Shown piece by piece: positions 25,716 to 35,300 of a DNA stretch of 50,466 bases. The notes under the pieces were generated by a model that saw nothing but the letters and a program-made list of their open reading frames with translations, was not told the DNA's origin and did not search any database. Source of the DNA: Akkermansia muciniphila (GTDB lineage Bacteria > Verrucomicrobiota > Verrucomicrobiia > Verrucomicrobiales > Akkermansiaceae); contig CAMCCX010000007.1 in assembly GCA_945873305.1 (NCBI GenBank), positions 1-50,466 on the forward strand, read 5' to 3'. Positions within the stretch are counted from its first letter, which is position 1; the number at the start of each line of letters is the position of its first letter. Position numbers and translations under genes: made by a program.

Positions 25716-26401
25716 AAGTCTGCGTGTTGCTGAGCGGCGGGATGGACTCGGTCGCCGCGTTTTACGAGGTGATCGCCACGCACGAGGTGGTGGCGTGTTT
25801 GTCCTTCGACTACGGTGCCAAACATAACGCCCGCGAGATTCCGTTCGCGAAACTGCATGCGGAGAGAAACGGCGTTCTCCATCAGGTCATCCCGCTGGAT
25901 TTCATCAACCAGCTGTTCAAATCCGACCTGCTCCAGTCCGGCGGCGCGATCCCGGACGGCCATTACGCCGAGGAGTCGATGAAGCAAACCGTGGTCCCGT
26001 TCCGCAACGGCATCATGCTCGCCATCGCCACCGGCTACGCGGAAAGCGTGGACGCGGAAGGCCTGGTGATCGCCGCGCACTCCGGCGACCACGCGATCTA
26101 TCCGGACTGCCGCGAACCGTTCATGCAGGCGATGGCCACCGCGATGAGCGAGGGGACTTACGCGAAAATCCAGCTGCTGCGCCCGTTCATCGCCATGGAC
26201 AAGACGGCGATCGCCCGCCGCGGCGTGGAGCTCGGCATCGATTTTTCCGAAACCTGGTCCTGCTACAAAGGCGGCGCGATCCACTGCGGCACCTGCGGAA
26301 CTTGCGTCGAACGGCGCGAGGCGTTTATTCTCGCCGGCCTGCCGGATCCCACGCGCTACGAGCAAACGCCGGCACTTCCGACGCTTCCGACGCTCGACTG
26401 A
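25712..26401 (+). CDS. queC: 7-cyano-7-deazaguanine synthase
   Basis: QueC uses ATP and ammonia to turn 7-carboxy-7-deazaguanine into preQ0. The 229-residue protein has the N-type ATP pyrophosphatase loop LLSGGMDS near residue 8, the FDYGAKHNARE segment, VPFRNGIM, and a C-terminal zinc site (CYKGGAIHCGTCGTC). It is co-translated with queF upstream and followed 10 bases later by queD. Confidence 0.95.
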   Translation: MKVCVLLSGGMDSVAAFYEVIATHEVVACLSFDYGAKHNAREIPFAKLHAERNGVLHQVIPLDFINQLFKSDLLQSGGAIPDGHYAEESMKQTVVPFRNGIMLAIATGYAESVDAEGLVIAAHSGDHAIYPDCREPFMQAMATAMSEGTYAKIQLLRPFIAMDKTAIARRGVELGIDFSETWSCYKGGAIHCGTCGTCVERREAFILAGLPDPTRYEQTPALPTLPTLD

Positions 26402-26411
26402 ATTTTTCCCC

Positions 26412-26873
26412 ATGCCTTATCGAATCTGCAAATCCCTCGAAGTGGAAAACGGCCACATGCTCACCAAGCACCCTGACAAGTGCCGGTTCCCGCATGGCCA
26501 CACCCGCAAGGTTGAGTTCGTCATCGAGGCGGACGAGCTGGATGGCAATGAGATGGTCTGTGATTTCAAAATCATCAAGGACGCCGTCGGCGAGTGGCTC
26601 GACAGCTTCGACCACGCCATGTGCATGAACACCGCGGACCCGGCTTACGCGGATTTCAAAGCCCGCTACGGCGACCGCGTGATCGGTTTCGAAAACCAGG
26701 ACCCGACCACCGAGCTGATGGCGCGCACGATTTTCGACCACACGGAAAATGCCCTTGCCGCGTATGCCGCGCGCACCGATACCCGCTACCCACTCCAGCC
26801 CGGCGTCCGGCTCGTCCGCGTGCGCGTCTGGGAAACGTCCTCCTCGTGGGCGGAATACGAAAAATCTCTCTGA
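26412..26873 (+). CDS. queD: 6-carboxy-5,6,7,8-tetrahydropterin synthase
   Basis: QueD converts dihydroneopterin triphosphate to 6-carboxytetrahydropterin, the second step of the deazaguanine pathway. The 153-residue protein carries the zinc-binding His residues and catalytic Cys in GHMLTKHPDKCRFPHGHT, the conserved VCDFKIIKDAV stretch, the FDHAMCMN segment, NQDPTTELMA and a C-terminal VRVWET with the active-site Glu. It lies between queC and folE2, three bases before the latter, consistent with receiving its substrate from FolE2. Confidence 0.93.
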   Translation: MPYRICKSLEVENGHMLTKHPDKCRFPHGHTRKVEFVIEADELDGNEMVCDFKIIKDAVGEWLDSFDHAMCMNTADPAYADFKARYGDRVIGFENQDPTTELMARTIFDHTENALAAYAARTDTRYPLQPGVRLVRVRVWETSSSWAEYEKSL

Positions 26874-26876
26874 ATC

Positions 26877-27689
26877 ATGTCCCAGAAATCCGCATTGCCC
26901 GACATCCAGGCGACCCCCGACACCCGCGGCATCGCCATCGACCAAGTCGGCGTTTCCGATCTCCGCTATCCGATCCAGGTGCTCGACCAGGACGGGAAAG
27001 CGTTTCCCACCGTCGCGAAAATCTCGATGTCGGTGCATCTGCCACACCATTTCAAGGGCACGCACATGAGCCGCTTCCTCGAAGTGCTGAGCAAGCACGA
27101 GGGCGAGGTGACCATGCGCACGCTGCCGGATATCCTCCACGATTTAAAAAAACGCCTCGACGCCGAGGAAGCGCACATCGAGGTGGCGTTCACCTATTTT
27201 GTCACGAAAAAGGCCCCCGTCTCCGGCTCGCCCGCCAAGGTCGGCTGCGATTGTGTTTTCAAAGGAACCTCCAACGGCACCGTCGATGACTTCGTGCTCT
27301 GCGTCACTGTCCCCGTCACCACGCTGTGCCCGTGCAGCAAGGAAATCAGCGAATACGGCGCGCACAACCAGCGCGGCTACGTCACCCTGGAAGTCCGCCC
27401 GAAGGCGAAGGACGGCGGCTGGGAACTGATCCTGATCGAGGACTTGATCGAAGTCGCCGAGAAATCCGGCTCCGCTCCCGTTTACGCGCTGCTCAAGCGC
27501 ACCGACGAGCGCTTCGTCACGATGCAGGCCTACGACAATCCGGTCTTCGTCGAGGACGTCGTTAGGAATGCCGCCGCCCTGTTGCGCGCCGACAAGCGCG
27601 TTTCCTCCTTCACCGTCAAGACGGTGAACCATGAGAGCATCCACGACCACAACGCCTTCGCGACGATCATCGGCCACGCCGCCGACTAG
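26877..27689 (+). CDS. folE2: GTP cyclohydrolase FolE2 (type IB)
   Basis: FolE2 converts GTP to dihydroneopterin triphosphate, the entry point to both folate and queuosine; it tolerates metals other than zinc, unlike FolE. The 270-residue protein shows VSMSVHLP-like strands, the active-site Cys segment TTLCPCSKEISEYGAHNQRG and a C-terminal HESIHDHNAFA. Its place directly after queD, three bases away, suggests dedication to queuosine supply. Whether another folE exists in the genome cannot be seen. Confidence 0.94.
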   Translation: MSQKSALPDIQATPDTRGIAIDQVGVSDLRYPIQVLDQDGKAFPTVAKISMSVHLPHHFKGTHMSRFLEVLSKHEGEVTMRTLPDILHDLKKRLDAEEAHIEVAFTYFVTKKAPVSGSPAKVGCDCVFKGTSNGTVDDFVLCVTVPVTTLCPCSKEISEYGAHNQRGYVTLEVRPKAKDGGWELILIEDLIEVAEKSGSAPVYALLKRTDERFVTMQAYDNPVFVEDVVRNAAALLRADKRVSSFTVKTVNHESIHDHNAFATIIGHAAD

Positions 27690-27704
27690 CCAAACTCACT
27701 TCGC

Positions 27705-28265
27705 ATGTCGAAGATCATCCCGCCGGAAATCCTGTTGGAAGCCTACGCGCAAGGGGTGTTCCCGATGGCGGAGGACGGCGAGGTCCTGTGGTTTTCCCCC
27801 GAACGCCGCGGCTTGATCCCGCTGGACGATCGATTTCACATCCCGCACGGGCTGGCCAAAAGTTTGAAACGCCAGCCCTTCGAGGTCCGCTGGAACACCG
27901 CCTTCCGCGAGGTCATGCTCGGCTGCGCGTCGCGCGAGGAGACATGGATCGACGAGGTGATTCTTGATAGTTACTGCGCGCTCCACGCCGCCGGCCACGC
28001 CCACTCGGTCGAGTGCTGGGATGCGGAAGGCCTGCAAGGCGGACTCTACGGCGTCGCCCTGCCCGGCGTGTTTTTCGGCGAAAGCATGTTTTCCCGGAAA
28101 ACGGACGCGTCGAAAATCGCGCTCGTCGCCCTGGTCGGACGTTTGCGGGAAACGGGCTTCAGCCTGTTGGACACGCAGTGGATGACGGAGCACCTCAAAC
28201 AATTCGGCGGCTACGAACTCCCGCGGAAAGCCTACCTCGCAGCGCTTCAAAAGGCCCTCAGTTGA
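27705..28265 (+). CDS. aat: Leucyl/phenylalanyl-tRNA-protein transferase
   Basis: Aat attaches Leu or Phe from charged tRNA to N-terminal Arg or Lys of proteins, marking them for ClpAP through the N-end rule. The 186-residue protein is on the short side but holds the family motifs AYAQGVFPMA, LWFSPERRGLIPL, FGESMFSRKTDASKIAL and LDTQWMTEHLKQFGG. It starts 15 bases after folE2 and may be transcribed with the que genes. No clpA or clpS lies nearby. Confidence 0.95.
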   Translation: MSKIIPPEILLEAYAQGVFPMAEDGEVLWFSPERRGLIPLDDRFHIPHGLAKSLKRQPFEVRWNTAFREVMLGCASREETWIDEVILDSYCALHAAGHAHSVECWDAEGLQGGLYGVALPGVFFGESMFSRKTDASKIALVALVGRLRETGFSLLDTQWMTEHLKQFGGYELPRKAYLAALQKALS

Positions 28266-28324
28266 CGGATTCATCTCTGGTCTTGCATCTTGCCCGCTGA
28301 ATCCTGAAGCTCCCTGCCTCAACC

Positions 28325-29278
28325 ATGCAGCTCCTCGAATTCGAAAAACCCGCCGCCGAACTCGAACGCGAACTCGAAAAACTTCGCACCAAGTCCGCAT
28401 CCCAAAACATCGACCTATCGGACGAGATCTCCATCATGGAGACCAAACTTGCGGAAACCCGGGCCGGGATTTATAAAAACCTAACCCCGTGGCAGCGCGT
28501 TCAGATCGCCCGTCACACGAACCGTCCGTTCATGCTCGACTACGTCTCCCTGGCTTTCACGGATTTCTGCGAACTCCACGGAGATCGCCACATCGGTGAC
28601 GACGCGTCGATGCCCGGCGGTTTTGCCCGCATCGGCGGGCGGCGGGTGGTGATCATCGGCCATCAGAAAGGCCGCGACACCAAGGAAAACCTCAAGCGCA
28701 ATTTCGGCAGCGCCCATCCCGAAGGCTACCGCAAAGCCATGCGTCTGATGAAAATCGCCGAGAAATTCGGCCTGCCGGTCATCACCATGATCGACACTCC
28801 AGGCGCGTTTCCCGGAATCGGTGCGGAGGAGCGGAACATCGCCGAAGCCATCGCCTTCAATCTCCGTGAAATGATGCTGCTCAAGGTGCCGGTCATCGCC
28901 ATCGTCCTCGGCGAGGGCGGATCGGGCGGTGCGCTCGGCATCGGCGTCGCCGACCGCGTCATCATGATGGAAAACGCCTACTATTCCGTCATCAGTCCGG
29001 AAGGTTGCGCCGCGATTCTTTGGAAGCACCGCAAGCACGCTCCCGAGGCCGCGGAAGCCATGAAACTCGTCGCCCCGGATCTCATGAAACTCGGCCTCAT
29101 CGACGACGTGATCGCCGAGCCCACCGGCGGCGCCCACCACGACCACCAGGCCTCTGCTAACGCTTTCCGCGACAAGGTGATTTCCCACATCGAGCAGTTA
29201 TCAGCTCTATCCACCGAGCAGCTCCTCAACGAGCGCTACGCGAAATTCCGCAATTTCGGCGAGTGGCAGGGGAAATAA
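28325..29278 (+). CDS. accA: Acetyl-CoA carboxylase carboxyltransferase subunit alpha
   Basis: AccA with AccD transfers the carboxyl group from biotin to acetyl-CoA, giving malonyl-CoA for fatty acid synthesis. The 317-residue length is typical. Visible segments are the N-terminal coiled LEFEKPAAELERELEKL, the ELHGDRHIGDD stretch, GHQKGRDTKENLKRNFG, DTPGAFPGIGAEERN, and the GEGGSGGALGIG oxyanion loop. The partner accD is not in the window. It stands 59 bases after aat and could have its own promoter. Confidence 0.96.
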   Translation: MQLLEFEKPAAELERELEKLRTKSASQNIDLSDEISIMETKLAETRAGIYKNLTPWQRVQIARHTNRPFMLDYVSLAFTDFCELHGDRHIGDDASMPGGFARIGGRRVVIIGHQKGRDTKENLKRNFGSAHPEGYRKAMRLMKIAEKFGLPVITMIDTPGAFPGIGAEERNIAEAIAFNLREMMLLKVPVIAIVLGEGGSGGALGIGVADRVIMMENAYYSVISPEGCAAILWKHRKHAPEAAEAMKLVAPDLMKLGLIDDVIAEPTGGAHHDHQASANAFRDKVISHIEQLSALSTEQLLNERYAKFRNFGEWQGK

Positions 29279-29325
29279 GCATTTTTTAAAATCCAAAACA
29301 CACCACCAAAACAACCAAATACATC

Positions 29326-30516
29326 ATGTCCAACAAACCGCTCAATATCGGCCTGGTCGGAGGAGGCAAGGGTGCCTTCATCGTGAATCCGCATCAGAAG
29401 GCCATCCACATGGACGGCACTCGCCGGATCGTCGCAGGAGCGCTTTTCCCTGATCCCGCGATCGCGCTCGAGGAAGCCGCTAACTGGGCCTATCCGATCA
29501 AGGGTTATGCGTCCTATGACGAGATGATCGCCGCCAACGCGACCCTGCCGGACGACGAGAAGCTCGACTACATCCTCATCGTCACGCCCAACTTCGTTCA
29601 CTTCGATCCTGCGATGAAGGCGATGAAGGCCGGCATCGCGGTGTTCTGTGAGAAGCCCCTTTGCCTCAATCTCACCGAGGCGGACGAATTGGTGAAGACC
29701 TCCCGCGAACTCGGCGTGCCCTTCGCGGTCGCCCACACCTACCTCGGCCACTGGACCACCCGCTTCAGTCGCTACATTGTCGAGAGCGGCTTGTTGGGAG
29801 ACGTCCGCTGGGTGGATAGTTACTACATTCAGGGCTGGCTCGCCTCCAAGGTGGAAGCCACCGGCCAACAGCAGGCCAGCTGGCGCGTCGATCCCAAGCG
29901 TGCGGGCGGCTCCGGCTGCGGCGGCGACATCGGCACCCACGCCCTCATGCAGTTGCGCTACGTCACCGGCCTCGAAATCACCGAAGTTTCCGCACAAATG
30001 GAAACCTTCGTCGAAGGGCGCATGCTCGACGACCACTTCACCATCTACTGCAAGCTCAGCAATGGCGGCAAGGCATTGGTCCGCGCCTCGCAGATTTGCA
30101 TCGGCCACAAGAACGATCTCGGCATCGACGTTTCCGGCACCAAAGGCACCTTGCGTTGGCGCCAGGAGGATCCCGAGCGCCTGACCATCCATCTGCCCAA
30201 CCAACCGGACCGGGTCTATTGGCGCGGTGCGGTCACTGCGGGCGACGGCTTCCTGCCGGACGACGTCCCTGCCGATCTGATGGCGGAACCGACGATTCCC
30301 GCCGGCCATCCGGAGGCGTTTCACGACGCCTTCGCCCGTCTCCACCGCTGCTTCGAAGCGGACGTCAGGAAATGGAAAGCCGGTGAGAAATTCGCCACCG
30401 ACGGAAGCAAGTACGCCACCGTTGACGACGGTTGGATGGGCCTCGCCTTCATCGAGACATGCATCAAGAGCAATGAGAATGATGGCGCCTGGGTCGCCAT
30501 GCCGAAGAGCGTCTGA
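29326..30516 (+). CDS. Gfo/Idh/MocA family oxidoreductase, cytoplasmic
   Basis: The 396-residue protein has no signal peptide, unlike its relative at 16766. It shows the Rossmann motif GLVGGGKGAF, the catalytic Lys in CEKPLCLNLTEADEL, and GGDIGTHALMQL with the conserved His and Asp. Substrates of this family are sugars, polyols or their acids; this one cannot be assigned. The 47-base upstream spacer is A-rich. It is convergent with a zinc-binding protein gene, with a terminator hairpin between them. Confidence 0.92.
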   Translation: MSNKPLNIGLVGGGKGAFIVNPHQKAIHMDGTRRIVAGALFPDPAIALEEAANWAYPIKGYASYDEMIAANATLPDDEKLDYILIVTPNFVHFDPAMKAMKAGIAVFCEKPLCLNLTEADELVKTSRELGVPFAVAHTYLGHWTTRFSRYIVESGLLGDVRWVDSYYIQGWLASKVEATGQQQASWRVDPKRAGGSGCGGDIGTHALMQLRYVTGLEITEVSAQMETFVEGRMLDDHFTIYCKLSNGGKALVRASQICIGHKNDLGIDVSGTKGTLRWRQEDPERLTIHLPNQPDRVYWRGAVTAGDGFLPDDVPADLMAEPTIPAGHPEAFHDAFARLHRCFEADVRKWKAGEKFATDGSKYATVDDGWMGLAFIETCIKSNENDGAWVAMPKSV

Positions 30517-30532
30517 TTTCGATCACCGGTGA

Positions 30533-30562
30533 ATCCAGCGGCGCTGCTTGGCGGCGCTGGAT
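30533..30562. terminator. Hairpin between convergent genes
   Basis: An 8-bp stem (ATCCAGCG / CGCTGGAT) with a 14-base GC-rich loop lies between the oxidoreductase stop (30516) and the metal-binding protein stop (30574). No T-run follows on either strand; it probably acts as a bidirectional terminator. Confidence 0.5.
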
Positions 30563-30573
30563 CTCAGAGGGCC

Positions 30574-31452
30574 TCAGTCGTTGAGCCCCTTGACGATGGC
30601 CTCCACATTGTGGCGGACCATCGCCACGTAACCCAGGCCACCCGTCCCGTCGGCGATCAAGGGGTCGCCGAGACGGATGCCGGTGTCATGAGTCAGGGTT
30701 TTCAGGATCTTCGGATTCGACTCTTTCTCCGGGAAAATCGCGACGACTTGGTTCTCCTTCAAATCCGCCACCAGCGCCGCCAACTCCTTCGGATCCGGCA
30801 TTTGCTCGCGGTTGATTCCCTGCACCGGATGCGCCGTGAAGCCGAACTCCTTGCAGAAATAATTGAACGCCGCGTGGGCCGTCGCGAGATGGCGCTTGTC
30901 CCGGGGGATTTTTGAAATCTCGCGTTTTGCCCAACGCTCGAGTTCGTCGAGCTGGCTTCGATAGATTTCCGCGTTTTTGTGAAACACGGCTGCATTTTCC
31001 GGAGTCGCGGCGGCGAAGGCTTCGGCGACAATGCCGGTGGCCCGGCGGAAATGATCGATCGAGTGCCACCAATGCGGATCGATTTCATGTTCGTGGGCGT
31101 GGTCATGGCCCTCGTGATCACAGCCTCCTTCAAGCGCCGGCAAAGTCGCCCCGACTTCGACCAGAGTCGCCTTGTTGGCGATGATCGCCTTCAACTTCGG
31201 CAGGTAACTTTCCAGCCCCATTCCGGCGACCAGATAGATCGTCGCGCCATCGGCCCTTTTGAGATCCTCGGGCTTGGGTTCGAAATGATGCGGGTCGCCA
31301 TTCGGGCCGATCAAATCGACGACTTCCACCTGCCCGCCGCCGAGTTGCCGGGCAAGATCCCCGAGAAGCGGGTGGAGCACCGCGATTTTCAACCCGGCCG
31401 CGCCGAGTGGAGCAAATCCCAGGAGGAGAGTGGTGAGCAAGACGCGAAACAT
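30574..31452 (-). CDS. Metal (zinc-type) ABC transporter substrate-binding protein
   Basis: This periplasmic cluster A-I (ZnuA/TroA) binding protein captures zinc or manganese for an ABC importer. From the ATG at 31452 it has 292 residues with a signal peptide (FRVLLTTLLLGFAPLGAAG). It also has the ligand His in GDPHHFEP and a His/Asp/Glu-rich loop (CDHEGHDHAHEHEIDPHWWH) typical of zinc binders. The later His (TAHAAFNYF) and Asp (LIADGTGG) ligand regions are present. An in-frame GTG at 31482 exists but would spoil the signal peptide. No permease or ATPase gene is adjacent and no Zur box was recognised, so partner genes must lie elsewhere. Confidence 0.9.
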   Translation of the reverse strand: MFRVLLTTLLLGFAPLGAAGLKIAVLHPLLGDLARQLGGGQVEVVDLIGPNGDPHHFEPKPEDLKRADGATIYLVAGMGLESYLPKLKAIIANKATLVEVGATLPALEGGCDHEGHDHAHEHEIDPHWWHSIDHFRRATGIVAEAFAAATPENAAVFHKNAEIYRSQLDELERWAKREISKIPRDKRHLATAHAAFNYFCKEFGFTAHPVQGINREQMPDPKELAALVADLKENQVVAIFPEKESNPKILKTLTHDTGIRLGDPLIADGTGGLGYVAMVRHNVEAIVKGLND

Positions 31453-31502
31453 GGCGTCAACTTGCCCGGATTTGTTGCTCACGCAAGTATTTTGCGTTTA
31501 AA

Positions 31503-32264
31503 TCAAGGCGACAGATCGGCGATTTGTTGCCGCCTTTCCAGCCGGTACTGGCTCGCCGTCTGCCCCATCTGGCGGCGGAACTGGCGGGCGAAATCGCTGT
31601 GATCGTAGAATCCGGCATCCAGCGCCACGGTGGTCACCGGCAAGTTGGTGCGGAATAGCAGATCGCAGGCCTCGATGATCCGCATCCGGATCATGTAGTC
31701 TTGCGGCGTCATTTGGAACGTGGCGCGGAATTTGCGCTCGAACTGGCGCACCGACATGCCGGCGATCTTCGCCAGCGAGGGCAGATCGAGTTTCTCGCGA
31801 AAATGAAGCTTCAAGTGGTCCGCCACGGCCGCGAGTTCGAGATACGGCTGCATCGCCGCGCGTTGGGCCTCGTAGCTGCGGACCGTCCCGCAGAGTCCGC
31901 AGATTTTTCCCGAGGTGTCGTGCAGCGGCAGCTTGTCGGTGACGAACCATTCCGGCGTCCCGCCCCGGTTGGGAAACAGCTCGATGATGCCCAGCAAGGG
32001 CTTGCCGGTGCTGATGACCCGCTCGTCGTCCTTGCGGTATTTCTGCGCCAGACGGGGAGAAAAAATCGAGCTGTCCGTGAGCCCGATGATTTCACTTTCG
32101 GTTTGAAAACCGCAGCGTTTCACGAATGCCGGATTTCCCGCCATCAAGCGTCCATCGCAATCCTTGGCGAAAAAGAGCGTCCCCGGGAGATGGTCAAACA
32201 GATGCCGGAACTGCCCGGGTGGAAGGCTTTTCGTCCAAATTCGGCACCGGTCATCAGGAGTCAT
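31503..32264 (-). CDS. PAS-domain AraC family transcriptional regulator
   Basis: The 253-residue protein has an N-terminal PAS sensor (FDHLPGTLFFAKDCDGRLM, then a WFVTDKLPLHD strand pair) and a C-terminal AraC DNA-binding domain (SLAKIAGMSVRQFERKFR, VTTVALDAGFYDHSDFARQF). The start at 32264 was chosen because upstream codons overlap the control region. It is divergent from the 1180-residue ThuA/dehydrogenase/cytochrome protein with 91 bases between, so it probably controls that gene; a direct-repeat operator candidate lies in the gap. PAS-AraC fusions are common in the PVC group next to carbohydrate genes. The signal is unknown. Confidence 0.9.
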   Translation of the reverse strand: MTPDDRCRIWTKSLPPGQFRHLFDHLPGTLFFAKDCDGRLMAGNPAFVKRCGFQTESEIIGLTDSSIFSPRLAQKYRKDDERVISTGKPLLGIIELFPNRGGTPEWFVTDKLPLHDTSGKICGLCGTVRSYEAQRAAMQPYLELAAVADHLKLHFREKLDLPSLAKIAGMSVRQFERKFRATFQMTPQDYMIRMRIIEACDLLFRTNLPVTTVALDAGFYDHSDFARQFRRQMGQTASQYRLERRQQIADLSP

Positions 32265-32271
32265 CTGGCGG

Positions 32272-32301
32272 GATCTTACACAAGAATTCCGCGATCTTAC
32301 A
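32272..32301. promoter_or_regulatory. Direct-repeat operator candidate for the PAS-AraC regulator
   Basis: GATCTTACA occurs twice in the same orientation, at 32272-32280 and 32293-32301, with a 21-bp period (two DNA turns). AraC-type proteins often bind two direct half-sites about two turns apart. The pair lies just upstream of the regulator start and 54 bases before the divergent gene's start. Confidence 0.5.
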
Positions 32302-32355
32302 AGCAGTCCTTCGCTGAAATAGACGAGCATCAAAACGCGTTTGCATTCGCAGCAT

Positions 32356-35300
32356 ATGAAAAAACCTCTCCTTGTCACGCTCGGGATTCTCCTCGCCGCA
32401 CTCGGCTATTCCCAGACCTTGAAACCATCGGCCGATGCACCGCGCCATGTGGAAATCCTGTTCCTCGGCGCGCCCACCGCGAACCATCCCGGCCATGATC
32501 CGGTCGAGCGTTACCGGGTTCTGAAGAAAGCCCTCGGCGTGGACGGCATCAATCTAACCTACACCGAGGATCTCAATGACATCCGCCGCGATGTCCTCGA
32601 CCGCTACGATGGGGTGATGCTCTACGGCAATTGGCAGCAGAACGAAGCGATGGATCCGGCCCGCGAAAGCGCCTTGCTCGGCTACGTCAATGACGGCGGC
32701 GCGTTTCTGCCGATCCATTGCGCCTCCGCCTGTTTCGGCGGCTCCGACGCCTTTGTGAAACTCGTCGGCGGTCGGTTCAAATCGCACGACGCCGGGGTTT
32801 TCACCACGACCTGCGTCGCCCCGGATCATCCGGTGATGCGCGGCTATGCGGGCTTTGAAACCTGGGATGAAACCTACGTCCACGACCGCCTCACCGATGA
32901 TCGGACCGTCCTTCAACTCCGCGACAAGGAGCCGTGGACTTGGGTCCGCGCTCAAGGCAAGGGCAAGGTTTTCTACACCGCTTACGGCCACGACATGCGC
33001 TGCTGGGGCCAGCCCGCGTTCCATGAACTCCTGCGCCGCGCCATCCTCTGGAGCGTCGGCGAGAAAGTCCGGGCCAAGCTCGCGGCGATGGATCTCCCCA
33101 AACTGGAGAGCGAGGAAATGATCCTTCCCGGCTATCGCGACCGCAAGACCATTACCAGCGGCCAGAAACCGCTTTCCCCCGCCGATTCTATCAAGCTCGC
33201 GCAAGTGCCTAACGGCTTCGAGCTCTCCCTCTTCGCGAGCGAGCCGGACGTCGTCAACCCCATCCACATCACCTGGGACCACCGCGGCCGTGCCTACGTC
33301 ATCGAGACCGTGGACTATCCGAACAATCTCCAGGCGGGAAATCTCGGACACGACCGCATCCACATTTGCGACGACACCAATGGCGACGGCAAGGCCGACA
33401 AGTTCACGCTCTTCGCCGACAAGCTTTCCATTCCCACCTCCGCCGTCTTCGTCCACGGCGGGCTCGTCTCCACCAACGGTTCGGACATGATATTCCTCAA
33501 GGACACCGACGGAGACGACAAGGCCGACGTGAGGCAGGTTCTTTTCACCGGATTCAAGACCAACGACACCCACGCCGGGGTTTCCAACCTCCGCTATGGT
33601 TTCGACAACTGGATTTACGCCACCGTGGGCTACGCCGGTTTCGAAGGCAGCGTCGGCGGCCAGCAACACAAATTCTCCACCGGTTTGTTCCGTTTCAAGC
33701 CGGACGGCAGCCGACTCGAATTCCTCCAGAATACGACTAACAACACCTGGGGCCTCGGCTTCACCCCCGACTTCGACATCCTCGGCTCGACCGCCAACGG
33801 CAACCCGTCGTGGTATTTCACCTTCGCCAAAGAGCTCTACGAAAAATCCGGCGTCGCCCAGCCGCGCACTCCCGCCGGCGATAAAAACCCGTTGTTTTTC
33901 CCCGCCTCGCTGGACATCCGGCAGGTGGACCAGCTCGACCGCTACACCTCCGCTGCCGGTCACGCATTCTACACCTCGGGCCGTTTTCCGGAGAGCTTCG
34001 GCAAAAACATCGCCTTTGTCTGCGAGCCCACCGGCAAACTCGTCGGCCAGTTCGAAGTCACGCCAAAAGGCGCGGGCTTCGTATCCCGCCAGCTGCCTAA
34101 CAACCTCTATTCCAGCGCCGACGGCTGGTCCGGCCCGGTCTTTGCGGAAACCGGCCCCGACGGCGCGGTCTGGATCGCTGACTGGTATAATCTCATCATC
34201 CAACACAACCCGACTCCCAACGTGAAATCGGCCGGCTACGACGCCAAGAACGGCCGCGGAAACGCTTACGAGACGCCTCTCCGCGACACCTCGCGCGGCC
34301 GCGTCTTCCGCGTCTATCCGAAAGGCAGCAAGGACGATGCCAATCCAAAGCTCGTCGCCACCGACCTCGATTCGCTCATCAAAGGCCTCGGTCATTCCAA
34401 CCTTTTCTGGAGACTCCAAGCCCAGCGCCTGATCGTCGAATCCGGCTCATCCAGCGCTGCCGAAAAACTCAGGGTGATCGTCAAATCCAAGGCCATTCCC
34501 GCCGCCGTCCATGCCTTTTACTCCCTCCACGGCCTCGGCGCACTCGATGCCGCCACGGTCCAATCCGCGCTCGCGTCCGAAGATCGCGGCCTCCGCCGCG
34601 CCGCGATTTCCAGCGCCCCCGCCGATGAAAATCTAGCCGATTCATTCATCAAGGACGGCGTGTTCACCGCGGCGAGTCCGCGTGAGCTTGCCGGGATCTT
34701 CGCCGCGCTCGTCCGTATCACGCCATCCGAGCGCATCGGCAAAGCCCTCCACGCCACGCTGGCCGCCAGCAAGGACAGCATCCTCAACGACGCCGTCCTC
34801 AACGACTCATGGCAGATCGCCGCACGGCAGCACGCACCGGGCGTGATTCTAACCACCGCCGGCTCGACATCCGCTGCGGCCACCGTCCCCGTCAACCTCA
34901 TCCCGAACCCCGACTTCTCCGGCAGTGATCTGGGCCTTTGGAAACTCCATTCTTATAAAGTCGAGCGCCCGGACAGCGTCGAGCTTTCGATCTCCCCCGA
35001 CGGGAGAAACGGCGGCACCGCTCTCAAGATTGTTTCCGCGTCAGTCGCGGATGCAGGAGCCGGAGCCACTTTAACCGTCAAGCCTAACACCCGCTACCGC
35101 CTCGGCGGTTGGATCCGCACTGAAAAACTCAAAAACCACGACGGAAAAGGCGCCATGTTCAATGTTCACGGCCTCAACTCCAGTGAGGGCGTCAGCGGTA
35201 CAACCGACTGGAAGGAAATCGGCATGGAGTTTGACAGCGGCGACAGAACCGAAGTGCTCGTCCATTGCCTCTTCGGTGGCTACGGCGGGGGAGTCGGCAC

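Noticed and set aside
32554-34419. Long open frame antisense to the ThuA/dehydrogenase gene (621 codons)
   Set aside because: It mirrors the codon structure of the + strand gene in high-GC DNA, has no recognisable domain, and the + strand gene is well supported over the same bases.
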